From the NCBI GenBank assembly GCA_964592965.1, contig CAZQJX010000015.1, positions 1-29,680 on the forward strand: a DNA stretch of 29,680 nucleotides, given 5' to 3'. The translations under genes and the position numbers were made by a program. Origin of the DNA: CAZKMM01 sp964592965. GTDB lineage: Bacteria; RBG-13-61-14; DRUE01. Shown piece by piece: positions 9,390 through 18,236 of the stretch; position 1 is the stretch's first letter; every line of letters begins with the position of its first letter. The notes below the pieces were generated by a model. The model saw nothing but the letters and a program-made list of their open reading frames with translations. It ran no database searches and had not been told where the DNA came from.

Positions 9390-10519
9390 AAATACTTTAT
9401 TTTGGAACCTACTCACGAGGGGAAGAATATGCTCGCAATCTCGCTTTAATTCAGGGTTTGCGGAGTTTGGGATGTGAAGTAATAGAATGCCATACTGATT
9501 TATGGAAAGAACATCAGGAAAAAATGAAAGCAACTTCTGCTGGGTTCGCCAGCCTGCTCCAACTTTTAAAAGCTTACTTTTCTCTTTTAAGAAAATATAT
9601 CCAAATTGATAAAAATTTTGACTATATGTTTGTGGGCTATATTGGTCATTTTGATGTTTTCCTTGCTCGCCTTTTAAAAGTATTTCATAAAAAACCTATT
9701 GTTTTTGATACATTTTATTCTCTTTATGATACCCTTGTAGAAGACCGAAAGATATATCCTAAAGGCTCTTTAATAGCCAGATTGCTTCATTCAATAGACC
9801 GCTGGAGCGTAAAGTGCGCAGACCTGGCACTCCTAGATACCAAAGCACACATTAAATATTTTGCTCAAGAGTTTAATGTAAACGAAAATAAATTCCTAGC
9901 CATTCCACTGGGAGTAGATGAGAATAATTTTTTCCCAAGAAATGTTGAAGAACAGGAAAATCATTTTATTGTGTTAAATTACAGCTCATATATACCGCTT
10001 CATGGCATAGATGTTATTTTGCACTCTGCTAAAATTTTAGAAGAAGAAAAAGATATTAAATTTATTCTCATTGGAAAAGGTCAACTTTATCCTGAAATGC
10101 GTGAGCTTGCTCAAAAGCTTGAGCTTAAAAATGTAGAATTTATTGAATGGCTTTCGCACAAAGAATTGGTGGAAAGAGCAAGTAAAGCTCATATTTTATT
10201 AGGGATTTTCGGCACAACCCAAAAAGCTCTGCGAGTAATTCCTTATAAAGTTTATGAAGCGCTTGCACTAGCAAAGCCAGTTATAACAGAAGATAGTCCT
10301 GCATCCCGTGAGCTTTTAAAGGATAAAAAACATTGCTTATTATCTCCACCAGGAGACCCTGAAGCACTTGCTGAGAGAATTATATTTTTGAAGAACAATC
10401 CCGAGCTAAGAAAGAAAATTGCCCAAGAAGGGCATAAGTTATATCTAGAAAAATGTAGCTGGCAAAAAATAGGAGAGAGAATTTTAAATGAACTGGAAAA
10501 AAGATTTGGAAGGAGTTAA
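9377..10519 (+). CDS. GT4-family glycosyltransferase
   Basis: The protein has 380 residues and a GT-B layout. The N-terminus is ILYFGTYSRGEEYARN, the interdomain segment is IPLGVDENNFFP, and the donor-side strand is FILIGKGQLYPEM. The acidic motif region is VIPYKVYEALALAKPVI, with ED and the C-terminal LSPPGDPEALAERI after it. No transmembrane helix is clear. The ATG lies 13 nt inside the end of the radical SAM gene, which implies translational coupling. GGAGTTAAGTG follows at the 3' end and contains the ribosome site of the epimerase gene. The sugar specificity is unknown. Confidence 0.86.
   Translation: MGKLKILYFGTYSRGEEYARNLALIQGLRSLGCEVIECHTDLWKEHQEKMKATSAGFASLLQLLKAYFSLLRKYIQIDKNFDYMFVGYIGHFDVFLARLLKVFHKKPIVFDTFYSLYDTLVEDRKIYPKGSLIARLLHSIDRWSVKCADLALLDTKAHIKYFAQEFNVNENKFLAIPLGVDENNFFPRNVEEQENHFIVLNYSSYIPLHGIDVILHSAKILEEEKDIKFILIGKGQLYPEMRELAQKLELKNVEFIEWLSHKELVERASKAHILLGIFGTTQKALRVIPYKVYEALALAKPVITEDSPASRELLKDKKHCLLSPPGDPEALAERIIFLKNNPELRKKIAQEGHKLYLEKCSWQKIGERILNELEKRFGRS
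10511..10515 (+). promoter_or_regulatory. Ribosome binding site deciding the epimerase start
   Basis: AGGAG lies 7 nt before ATG at 10523 but only 4 nt before the in-frame GTG at 10520. The spacing favours the ATG as the start. Confidence 0.7.
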
Positions 10520-10522
10520 GTG

Positions 10523-11647
10523 ATGGAGAAAGTTTTAGTAACAGGCGGTGCGGGATTTATTGGCTCGCACATCGTTGACCTTTTGCTTCAAGAAGGATAT
10601 GAGGTTAAAGTCATAGACAATCTTGAGCCACAGGTTCACGGAGATAAAAAATCCAAGCCAGATTATCTCAATCCAGAGGCAGAGTTTATTTATGGAGACC
10701 TAAGAGATAAAGAACTTGTGGATAAAATAATCGCAGAAGTTGATGCGGTGGTGCACGAAGCTGCGCTGGTTGGAGTAGGGCAGTCTATGTATCAGGTGGA
10801 CCGATATGTTCTTGGCAATGATGGTTCCAGCGCTGTTTTGCTTCAATCAGTTATTGAGCATAGAGACAGGATAAAAAAATTGGTAGTTGCAAGCTCAATG
10901 TCTATTTACGGGGAGGGAAGATATATCTGCCCTAACTGCGGACCAGTGGCACCACGCACCAGAAAGCTCAACCAGCTTTTAGAGCGAAAATGGGAACTTG
11001 TTTGCGATACTTGCGGAGCTGAGCTCAAGCCCGCACCTACAGATGAGGATAAGCCAACTATTTGTGAGTCTGTTTATGCAATTACCAAAAAGACTACAGA
11101 GGAGCTTTTTTTGGTGGTAGGTTCTGCTTATGGCATTCCCACAGTTGCCCTTCGTTATTTCAATGTTTATGGACCAAGGCAGGCGCTAAGCAATCCTTAT
11201 ACAGGACTACTTGCTATTGTCGCCAGCAGAGTGTTGAATAAAAAGCCACCTATTATTTTTGAAGATGGCAAGCAGACCAGAGATTTTATAAATGTCAAGG
11301 ATATTGCCCGAGCCAATCTACTTGCTTTAAGATGGCAAGGAGAAGGTCAGGTAATTTGTAATATAGGCACGGGCAGGGCATTAAGTGTGTTAGAAGCAGT
11401 TTCAGCAGTAATCAAAGGTTTAGGAGAGGACATAGAGCCTCAAATAACAGAAAAATTCCGTGTAGGGGATATAAGACATTGTTATGCTGACACCCGTCGT
11501 GCCAAAGAGATTTTAGGTTTTGAGGCGCAGGTAAAATTTGAAGAAGGAATAGTGGAATTCCTTGACTGGGCAAAAGAACAGGAAGGTGTGCTTGACCTTG
11601 CTGACAGGTGCCTAAAAGAGCTGGAAGAAAAAGGCTTGCTTAAATAA
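10523..11647 (+). CDS. SDR-family NAD-dependent sugar-nucleotide epimerase with Cys4 insertion
   Basis: The protein has 374 residues from the preferred ATG. The Rossmann motif GGAGFIG is at 8-14, SSMSIYG at 124-130, the catalytic Y185-x3-K189 in YAITKK, and RYFNVYGPRQ at 211-220. This is an extended SDR of the GalE/RmlB type, which changes the sugar of a nucleotide sugar in the cytoplasm. Unusual: between the Ser and Tyr catalytic segments lies an insert with C136PNC139 and C161DTC164, which looks like a zinc ribbon. From memory, an insert of this kind occurs in a subgroup annotated as dTDP-L-rhamnose 4-epimerase (WbiB-like). That, with the WbbL-like enzyme nearby, hints at a 6-deoxyhexose substrate, but it is only an inference. 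The gene starts 3 nt after the previous stop. Confidence 0.85.
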   Translation: MEKVLVTGGAGFIGSHIVDLLLQEGYEVKVIDNLEPQVHGDKKSKPDYLNPEAEFIYGDLRDKELVDKIIAEVDAVVHEAALVGVGQSMYQVDRYVLGNDGSSAVLLQSVIEHRDRIKKLVVASSMSIYGEGRYICPNCGPVAPRTRKLNQLLERKWELVCDTCGAELKPAPTDEDKPTICESVYAITKKTTEELFLVVGSAYGIPTVALRYFNVYGPRQALSNPYTGLLAIVASRVLNKKPPIIFEDGKQTRDFINVKDIARANLLALRWQGEGQVICNIGTGRALSVLEAVSAVIKGLGEDIEPQITEKFRVGDIRHCYADTRRAKEILGFEAQVKFEEGIVEFLDWAKEQEGVLDLADRCLKELEEKGLLK

Positions 11648-11649
11648 AA

Positions 11650-12615
11650 ATGAAACTTATGGTTCAAATACCCTGTTTTAATGAAGAGCAAACCATTGCT
11701 CAAACCATCAAATCCATTCCTCGCTCAATCCCCGGTGTTGATAAAGTGGAAATTCTTGTGGTAGATGATGGCAGTAGCGATAAAAGCATAGAAAAAGCGA
11801 AATCCGCAGGCGCAGACCACATTCTTGCTTTAGGAAAAAGGCAGGGGCTGGCAAGAGCTTTTTTAAAAGGCTTAGAAAAGGCGCTTGAGCTTGGTGCTGA
11901 TATTATCGTTAATATTGATGCTGATAATCAATATCCTGGCGAAGAAATTCCTCGCCTAATTGAGCCAATTTTAAATCAATCTGCAGATATAGTGGTTGGC
12001 GAAAGAAAGCTAAAAGAACTTCCTAATTATTCCAGCATAAGACTTTTTCTTCAGAAGCTAGGGAGCTGGTTTTTAGGAATTTTGGCAGGGGAAAAAATCA
12101 AAGATGGTGCCAGTGGATTCAGAGCCCTAAGCAGAGAAAGCGCCTTAAGATTATGCGTTCTGAGTGATTTTACCTATACTTTAGAAACCCTAATAGAAGC
12201 AGGCAGACAAAAGCTTCGTATTGCTTGGGTAGAAGTTAGAGTTAATCCTCAGCCTGGGAGAAAAAGCAGGCTTTATTCCAGTGTGCCTCAGTATCTTTTC
12301 AGAAGCATTGAAGCAATGATTCGCACTTATTCTCGCTATGAGCCTTTAAAGGTTTTCTCTCTCATTGGAAGTTTGATTTTTCTCGGTGGCTTTGGAATAG
12401 GAGTGTGGTTTCTTTATTATTACTTCACTGCTGGCGGTAAGGGACACATACAGATTTTGCTTTTAGGAGCAATTCTTATGATAATCGGATTTCAGGTGAT
12501 TTTGATAGGGCTGGTTTCTGACCTTATTGCTGGCAATAGAAAACTTTTAGAAGAATTGATTTATCGGCTGAGAAAAATTGAATTTGCCAAAGAGAAGAAA
12601 GAAAAAAATCAATAA
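11650..12615 (+). CDS. GT2 glycosyltransferase with two C-terminal membrane helices
   Basis: The protein has 321 residues. GT-A motifs are VQIPCFNEEQTI at 5-16, VVDDGSSD at 37-44, and the metal site NIDADNQYP at 88-96. Predicted membrane helices lie at about 235-259 and 267-290, followed by a basic tail. The architecture matches polyprenyl-phosphate sugar transferases of the ArnC/DPM1 group, making a second such enzyme in this chain besides the one at 4905. SGFRALSRE and the RKSRLY stretch before the helices are typical. The start lies 2 nt after the epimerase stop. Two such enzymes in one cluster suggest two different lipid-linked sugar donors, perhaps used by the two YfhO-type proteins. Confidence 0.88.
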   Translation: MKLMVQIPCFNEEQTIAQTIKSIPRSIPGVDKVEILVVDDGSSDKSIEKAKSAGADHILALGKRQGLARAFLKGLEKALELGADIIVNIDADNQYPGEEIPRLIEPILNQSADIVVGERKLKELPNYSSIRLFLQKLGSWFLGILAGEKIKDGASGFRALSRESALRLCVLSDFTYTLETLIEAGRQKLRIAWVEVRVNPQPGRKSRLYSSVPQYLFRSIEAMIRTYSRYEPLKVFSLIGSLIFLGGFGIGVWFLYYYFTAGGKGHIQILLLGAILMIIGFQVILIGLVSDLIAGNRKLLEELIYRLRKIEFAKEKKEKNQ

Positions 12616-12619
12616 AAAT

Positions 12620-13840
12620 ATGTCCAGCCCGAGCCTTATTTCCAAAAAACCAAAGATTCTCATTGTCACAACAACTTTTCCCCGCTGGGAAAATGACCCT
12701 TTGCCCGCTCCTTTTGTTTTTGAGCTTGCTTTGCATTTAAAAAAATATTTTGATATAACCGTGCTTGCTCCATATTTCCCAGGCTCTGCTGAAAAAGAAG
12801 TATGGCAGGGAATAGAGATATTACGCTTCAGGTATTTTTTTAAAAAATATGAATTTCTAGCTGATGGCAGAGGAATTCAAAACCATCTTCGGCAAAGTTT
12901 TTTTGCTAAGCTTTTGCTTGGCTTTTTTTTAACAGGAGAATTTATTGCTGGTATGAGAATTCTACGCCGAAGAAAATATTTTGCAGTTAATAGCCATTGG
13001 CTGGTGCCAAGCGGGTTAATTTTCTCTTTACTTTGTCGTTGGTTTAAAATTCCTCATATCTGCACTGCTCATGCTAGTGATTTTTATCTTTTGATGCGCA
13101 TTCCTTTAGGCAAGGGATTACTCAGGTTTATTTGCAGAAATTCTAAAGCGATTGTAGTAGTGAATCAGCATATGCAGGAAGAAATTAAAAAAATATGCAA
13201 AGAGGCATCGGTTTTTTATCAGCCAATGGGTGTGAGCCTGGAGAAATTTGATAGCAAAAAAATAAATAAGGAAAAACTTAACCATTTGCGAAATCAGCTA
13301 AATTTAAAGGGATTTAAAGTTGTTTTGTTTGTGGGGAAATTAACAGAAAAAAAGGGGGTGCATATCCTTTTAGAAGCTATAGAAATTCTTAAAAAGGAAA
13401 TTCCAATTAAACTTTTGATTGTTGGAGAAGGAGTGCTGCGAGAGTGGCTTGAAAAAAGGGTAAGCGAGCTAGAGATTCAAAAGCAGGTAATTTTCTTGGG
13501 CGCAAAGCCTCATTCTGAGCTTATTTACTATTATCAGCTAGCAGATGTTGTGGTTGTGCCATCTTTAATTGACCGATATGGTGAAGCCGAGGGTATGCCT
13601 GTGGTTATTTTAGAGGCACTTGCCAGCGGAAAGCCAGTAGTTGGAACAAAATTCTGCTTTGCTCCTCAAATTCTTAAAGAAGCCGGGTTTTTAGAAGTTC
13701 AGCCCACTCCGAAAGATATTGCTAATGGCATTAAGAAAATATTGAAAGGTAAAACCGCAGAATCTAAAACATTTCTTGAATTATTCTCTTGGGAAAAGGT
13801 TGCAGGATTTTATAAAAATCTTATTAAGGAAAGCATTTAA
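12620..13840 (+). CDS. GT4-family glycosyltransferase
   Basis: The protein has 406 residues from ATG 12620. A TTG at 12578 would extend it by 14 basic residues into the previous gene. I prefer the ATG, 4 nt after the upstream stop, because the fold begins at KILIVTTTFPRWEND. N-terminal motifs include NSHWLVPSG and HICTAHASDFY. The donor half has VLFVGKLTEKKGVHIL, FLGAKPHSEL and the E-x7-E site YGEAEGMPVVILEALASGKPVV, where PSL-DRYGEAEGMP is a clear GT4 signature. No membrane helix is firmly predicted. It probably adds a hexose during lipid-linked oligosaccharide growth. Confidence 0.9.
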   Translation: MSSPSLISKKPKILIVTTTFPRWENDPLPAPFVFELALHLKKYFDITVLAPYFPGSAEKEVWQGIEILRFRYFFKKYEFLADGRGIQNHLRQSFFAKLLLGFFLTGEFIAGMRILRRRKYFAVNSHWLVPSGLIFSLLCRWFKIPHICTAHASDFYLLMRIPLGKGLLRFICRNSKAIVVVNQHMQEEIKKICKEASVFYQPMGVSLEKFDSKKINKEKLNHLRNQLNLKGFKVVLFVGKLTEKKGVHILLEAIEILKKEIPIKLLIVGEGVLREWLEKRVSELEIQKQVIFLGAKPHSELIYYYQLADVVVVPSLIDRYGEAEGMPVVILEALASGKPVVGTKFCFAPQILKEAGFLEVQPTPKDIANGIKKILKGKTAESKTFLELFSWEKVAGFYKNLIKESI

Positions 13841-13846
13841 ACGAAA

Positions 13847-14998
13847 ATGAGGGTTCTTCATTCAGTTCCATATTTTTATCCGGCTTGGGCTTATGGTGGA
13901 ATACCTAGATTAAGCTATCATCTTTGTGCGGAGCTGGCAAAACAGGGGGTTGAAGTGGATGTAGTCACCACTGATGCTTTTGATGAAAAAAGGAGAAGAA
14001 AGGAGCGTGAATTTACGGTAGATGGCATAAATATTCGTGTCTATCGTAATTTAAGCAATTATTTTGCTTATCATTGGCAGTTTTTTTATCCACTTGGCTT
14101 AAAAAAAGAAAAAAGCAAGATTTCAAACCACGACCTTGTTCATATTCACGGTCATAGAAACTTGCTTAATACTTGGATAAATTTTTGGGCAGGTGAGAAA
14201 AAAATTCCTGTTATCCTACAGCCAAATGGAACATTAGTCAATATTGAAAGAAGAAGGGCGTTAAAAAAAATTTATGACTTTATCTGGGGTGCAAGGCAAA
14301 TTAAATTTATTGACATTTTTATCGCAGTGAGTGAGGCGGAAAAAAAGCAATTTATTGAAATGGATATTTCTCCTGAAAAAATCCGGGTGGTTCCTAATGG
14401 CGTTTTTGTTGAGCCTGTAAAGCCTGAATATGATTTTAAAGCCAAAATCGGAATCAAAACCGATTATGTGCTTTATCTTGGAAAACTCACCCCTCGCAAA
14501 GGTATTGAGCATTTGATTAAAGCAATTAGTTTGCTCAAAAGAAAAGACATCATCGCAGTAATTGCTGGAAATGATATGGGAGTAAAAACAAAACTTGAAA
14601 AGTTGGCGGATAATCTTGGCGTAAGAGATAGAGTGATTTTTACCGGTCTTCTAACAAGCCCTTGGAAGGAATCTGCTTTTCATCAGGCTTTGCTGACCGT
14701 TTATGCAGGAGAGTATGAAATCTTTGGGCTTAGTGCTTTTGAATCTATTCTTTGTGGCACTCCTGTAATTGTCGCTGATGATAGCGGATGTGGAGAATGG
14801 CTGAAAAAAACAGGCGGTGGGTGGATTGTTCCTTACGGCGATGCCAAAGCCATTGCAAAAATTGTTGATGAGTTTTCTTCAGAGAATAAGCCTAAAATGA
14901 CCCTAGCCGCTCAAAAGTGGATTCAAGAAAATTTAAGCTGGAAAAAGATTGCGAGCGAGGTTAAAAAGATTTATACAGAAATTTTGGAGAGAAGATGA
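13847..14998 (+). CDS. GT4-family glycosyltransferase
   Basis: The protein has 383 residues. The GT-B fold opens with VLHSVPYFYPAWAYGGIPR, a loop common in GT4 enzymes. HIHGHRNLLN lies at the interdomain histidine region, followed by the substrate-side VVPNGV and the donor half YLGKLTPRKGIEHLIKAI. The acidic site reads EYEIFGLSAFESILCGTPVIV, matching E-x-F-G-x4-E. The start is 6 nt after the previous stop. Its stop overlaps the next ATG as ATGA. It is a family-level call only; the acceptor is unknown. Confidence 0.9.
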   Translation: MRVLHSVPYFYPAWAYGGIPRLSYHLCAELAKQGVEVDVVTTDAFDEKRRRKEREFTVDGINIRVYRNLSNYFAYHWQFFYPLGLKKEKSKISNHDLVHIHGHRNLLNTWINFWAGEKKIPVILQPNGTLVNIERRRALKKIYDFIWGARQIKFIDIFIAVSEAEKKQFIEMDISPEKIRVVPNGVFVEPVKPEYDFKAKIGIKTDYVLYLGKLTPRKGIEHLIKAISLLKRKDIIAVIAGNDMGVKTKLEKLADNLGVRDRVIFTGLLTSPWKESAFHQALLTVYAGEYEIFGLSAFESILCGTPVIVADDSGCGEWLKKTGGGWIVPYGDAKAIAKIVDEFSSENKPKMTLAAQKWIQENLSWKKIASEVKKIYTEILERR

Positions 14999-15732
14999 TA
15001 GAAGATGCTCTAGTTATAGTCCCTGCTTACAACGAGTCTGAGGTAATAGAAAGAACTTTGCAAGAGCTTACAAATTATGCACGACATATTTTGGTAGTAG
15101 ATGACGGCTCAACTGATGATACTTTTTTAAAGGCAAGAAAATTTGGAATAGAGCTAATACGCCATTCTGTTAATCTTGGCTATGGCTCTGCTCTTAAAAC
15201 AGGATTTATTTACGGACTTCGCAAAACTTCTTTTCCTTATTTCATCACTTTTGATGCTGATGGTCAGCACAATCCAAAATATCTTGAAGATTTACTCAAG
15301 CCCCTGCAAAACAATCAGGCAGATTATGTTATTGGGTCGCGCTATCTCCAACCGAGAAATATCAGTATTGCTTTTGCTCGCAGAGCAGGAAGCTGGTTTT
15401 TTGCTAGTTTAACTTCTCTGCTAATTAAGAAAAAAATTACCGACCCTACTAGCGGATTGGTTGCTTTAAATCGGTCAGTGGCAAAAGTTTTCACTAGCAA
15501 ATTCTTTCCCCTTGATTTCCCTGATGCAGATGTGCTTATTATGCTGGATAAAATGGGCTTTAAGATAAAAGAAGTTCCTGTTGAGATGCGTGCTTCTCAA
15601 AGAAAAGGTTCTATGCACTCGGGAATATTTAAGCCCATCTATTATTTCCTAAAAATGGGCGTGAGCATAGTTCATTTTGTTTTAAGAACAGATTTAAAAG
15701 AAAAAAGGAGGGAGCTGGAAAGTGTTTTGTGA
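14995..15732 (+). CDS. GT2 glycosyltransferase, DPM1-like without membrane tail
   Basis: The protein has 245 residues. It shows VIVPAYNESEVI near residue 7, VVDDGSTDDT at 34-43, LGYGSALKTG at 61-70 and the metal site DADGQHNP at 87-94. It lacks the two C-terminal helices of the enzymes at 4905 and 11650, ending after an amphipathic KMGVSIVHFVLRTD segment. Soluble DPM1-type enzymes like this frequently sit beside a DUF2304 gene, and here the next gene is exactly that, overlapping by 11 nt. The pair may form a membrane-tethered polyprenyl-phosphate sugar synthase, with DUF2304 supplying the membrane part. Confidence 0.88.
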   Translation: MIEDALVIVPAYNESEVIERTLQELTNYARHILVVDDGSTDDTFLKARKFGIELIRHSVNLGYGSALKTGFIYGLRKTSFPYFITFDADGQHNPKYLEDLLKPLQNNQADYVIGSRYLQPRNISIAFARRAGSWFFASLTSLLIKKKITDPTSGLVALNRSVAKVFTSKFFPLDFPDADVLIMLDKMGFKIKEVPVEMRASQRKGSMHSGIFKPIYYFLKMGVSIVHFVLRTDLKEKRRELESVL

Positions 15733-16150
15733 ACAGAAAATTCTCACCGCAATAGCTGGGCAGGTTCTTGCCAGTATTGATGAAAAAATACTTTTCAGAC
15801 AAAAGGTTTTCGCCATCATTGCCGCGGGAATATTGATTATTTTAATTCTTGAGCTAATTCGCAGGAGAAAGCTAAGAGAAGAATACGCAATCCTTTGGCT
15901 TTTAACAGGATTAGGAATTTTGATTCTGGTGATTTATTCTCCGCTTCTTCTTTGGCTCTCAAGGCTAATTGGTGCAATTACACCAACAACAACCTTGTTT
16001 TTGTTTGCTTTTCTTTTTCTTATTCTCATCAGCATACATTTTTCTGTGAAGTTCACAAGGCTTTCTGACCAAGTGCAAAAGATAACAACCGAGCTTGCAC
16101 TTTTGCGAAAAGAGCTGGAAGAATTAAAAGCATCTAAGGAAAACCATTAG
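15722..16150 (+). CDS. DUF2304 family small membrane protein
   Basis: The protein has 142 residues. Three predicted helices lie at about 28-46, 56-79 and 90-108, followed by a short coiled coil at 111-138 rich in Leu, Lys and Glu. The signature LELIRRRKLREEYAILWLL (42-60) is the hallmark of DUF2304. It starts at GTG with AAGGAGGGAG about 9 nt upstream inside the previous gene. No other ATG, GTG or TTG occurs in frame before the first helix, which supports the GTG. The gene overlaps the DPM1-like gene by 11 nt. The family has no proven biochemical role that I can cite; pairing with DPM1-like GT2 genes suggests a membrane partner. Confidence 0.85.
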   Translation: MFCEQKILTAIAGQVLASIDEKILFRQKVFAIIAAGILIILILELIRRRKLREEYAILWLLTGLGILILVIYSPLLLWLSRLIGAITPTTTLFLFAFLFLILISIHFSVKFTRLSDQVQKITTELALLRKELEELKASKENH

Positions 16151-16181
16151 CTTTTAAAAGTGCTAGCTAATAATTCAGAAG

Positions 16182-18236
16182 ATGAAGAATATCAAAGAGA
16201 TAATTATTGATGGGCTAATTTTTCTTTTAATCAGTTTTATTTTTTTTCTTACTCTTCGCTTTCGCATTGGCGCCTTTTATGAACAGATTTTAATTGACCC
16301 TGCAGGCTTGCTTCAACAATTACCGTGGCTTAGCTTTTCTGCTGAGCAATTTAAAAAAGGTTTTTTCCCTTTGTGGAATCCGTATATTGGTTTTGGACAG
16401 CCTCATCTTGCTAATCTTCAAACCGCGGTTTTTTACCCTTTGAATATCATTATTTATCTTTTGGGTAATCACATAGGATATGAAATTTGGCTTTGGCTTC
16501 GCTTGTTTGTAGGTGGGTTTTTCATTTATTTATTTTTGCGCAAGCTTAATTTTGAGCGTCTTGCCTGTTTTGCTGGGGCATCGGTCTGGGCTTTAGGTGG
16601 ATATGGACTTTGGTTCATTCAATTGGTTGATTTAAATTCTCAAATTTTATTTCCTCTTTTCCTTATCTTTTTAGATGAGCTGGCAAAAAAGAGTTTAAAA
16701 AGGCATTTCTTAGGTGTGATTATTATTGGCTTATTCATTATCTTTGGCGGTCATCCAGAGGCTGTTTTTAATTGCTTTTTATTTGGCGGTATCTTTTTTC
16801 TTTTCCAAGTCTTTCAGAGCAAACGCACATCCAGCGAAAGGCTAAAAACAACCTGTTTATTGATGCTTAGCTATATATGCTCTTTTGTGCTTGCCGGTGT
16901 GGTTCTTTTGCCTTTTATTAACTATTATACACGCTCTTGGAGCCTGCATTATCCCGGCTTCGGACTATTTCATCTTGATATTAAAACTATAAGCTCAATA
17001 GCTCTGCCTTATTTTACCCCTTATTCAAGGGGAGCTGGAAGGATTATGGTTGAGTTGCTTGGGCAAGGCGTATTGAGCATTTTTAAGCAAGGATATTTAA
17101 AAACAACTGCTCCAGGGGTTATGCCCGGAGTTGGGATTATTGCTTTTTTCCTAGCTATTTTTTGTATTTGCCAGTTAAGAAAACTGAGAAGCGAGGTCAG
17201 CTTTTTTGCAGGTTTGATGACAATCCTTTTGGGATTAACTTATGGCATTGCTCCCTTTCATTGGCTAGCGCTTTTCCCTGTTTTTAACCAGCTTTCCAAT
17301 TATAAATTTTATTTCTCAGAAATTACTTTTTGTTTAGCAGTTCTTGCAGGTGCAGGACTGAATTTGATTTTAAGAAGGAAAAGGAAACTGGGAATGTTAT
17401 TTTTTTGGCTCTTACTTGCCAGTCTTTATATTTATGTTTTTCAAATTGAGCCTTATATTGACCTTAAAATAAAGGGATTGGAAAGAAAAGCCTGGATAAA
17501 AGAAATGGCTCAAAGCTCTCCTAATGTTCCTGTTCGCATCAGCGGGGTTGATGAGCCTTATCCTTTACTCCCTCCTAATTTGGCTTCGCTTTTTGGAATT
17601 AATGACATACGAAGCTCAGATGCTCTTTTTCCCAAAGATTATTTTGCCCTTATGGACGAGCTTAATGGAATTGATATATCTCAAAGACTTGAATATTTTT
17701 ATCCTGAATATTATATTCGCCCATTAAAATCAGCCTTAAATAATCCGCTTTTAGATATATTTGGCGTAAAATGGATAATAGCAAGAGAAAATATCTGGAA
17801 AAATCAACTACCGGATAAGTTTTTAAGTAAAAAAATTAATGAAGGATATTTGCTTGAGAATTTAAAAAGCTTTCCCAGAGTTTTCATTTGCCATAACCTT
17901 GATTTTGAAAAAGTTGATAATTGCCTTTTGAAGAAAGCGCGCATTTTAAAATACAGCGCAACAGAGCTCTCAATTCTTGTGCACGCCACAGAGTTTTCTT
18001 ACTTGATTTTGACAGACCTTTACTATCCAGGCTGGAAAGCAGAAGTTGATGGAAAGGAAGTGCGGGTTATAAAAGCAGGCTTGGGCTTTAGGGCTATGCC
18101 AGTTGGGCAAGGAACCCATAAGATAGATTTTGTTTTCAGCCCTGTTGATTTTAAAATTGGTTTGGTTTTAACCCTTTCCGGATTTATAATGATTTTCGCC
18201 GTGCTTGCTTTAAGAAAAAATGTCAAGAAGATTTGA
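16182..18236 (+). CDS. YfhO-family multi-pass membrane protein (first of tandem pair)
   Basis: The protein has 684 residues. There are many hydrophobic helices through about residue 420, then a C-terminal soluble, beta-rich domain and a last helix near 655-675. Characteristic motifs are the acidic DPAGLLQQLPW (39-49) near the first helix, FPLWNPYIGFGQP (62-74), FGGHPE (188-193), and the C-terminal YYPGWKAEVDGKEV. YfhO of Bacillus is implicated in glycosylation of lipoteichoic acid as a GT-C type enzyme using a lipid-phosphate sugar. By analogy this protein may transfer sugars on the outer face of the membrane, fed by the DPM1/ArnC-type enzymes upstream. It overlaps the second YfhO-like gene by 17 nt. 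Confidence 0.88.
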   Translation: MKNIKEIIIDGLIFLLISFIFFLTLRFRIGAFYEQILIDPAGLLQQLPWLSFSAEQFKKGFFPLWNPYIGFGQPHLANLQTAVFYPLNIIIYLLGNHIGYEIWLWLRLFVGGFFIYLFLRKLNFERLACFAGASVWALGGYGLWFIQLVDLNSQILFPLFLIFLDELAKKSLKRHFLGVIIIGLFIIFGGHPEAVFNCFLFGGIFFLFQVFQSKRTSSERLKTTCLLMLSYICSFVLAGVVLLPFINYYTRSWSLHYPGFGLFHLDIKTISSIALPYFTPYSRGAGRIMVELLGQGVLSIFKQGYLKTTAPGVMPGVGIIAFFLAIFCICQLRKLRSEVSFFAGLMTILLGLTYGIAPFHWLALFPVFNQLSNYKFYFSEITFCLAVLAGAGLNLILRRKRKLGMLFFWLLLASLYIYVFQIEPYIDLKIKGLERKAWIKEMAQSSPNVPVRISGVDEPYPLLPPNLASLFGINDIRSSDALFPKDYFALMDELNGIDISQRLEYFYPEYYIRPLKSALNNPLLDIFGVKWIIARENIWKNQLPDKFLSKKINEGYLLENLKSFPRVFICHNLDFEKVDNCLLKKARILKYSATELSILVHATEFSYLILTDLYYPGWKAEVDGKEVRVIKAGLGFRAMPVGQGTHKIDFVFSPVDFKIGLVLTLSGFIMIFAVLALRKNVKKI

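Noticed and set aside
12578..12619. TTG start at 12578 for the GT4 gene
   Set aside because: It overlaps the previous gene by 38 nt and adds only a lysine-rich tail; ATG 12620 lies next to the start of the fold.
16151..16160. Palindrome CTTTTAAAAG between the DUF2304 and YfhO genes
   Set aside because: It has no loop, no GC stem and no following T tract; it is too weak for a terminator or a clear operator.
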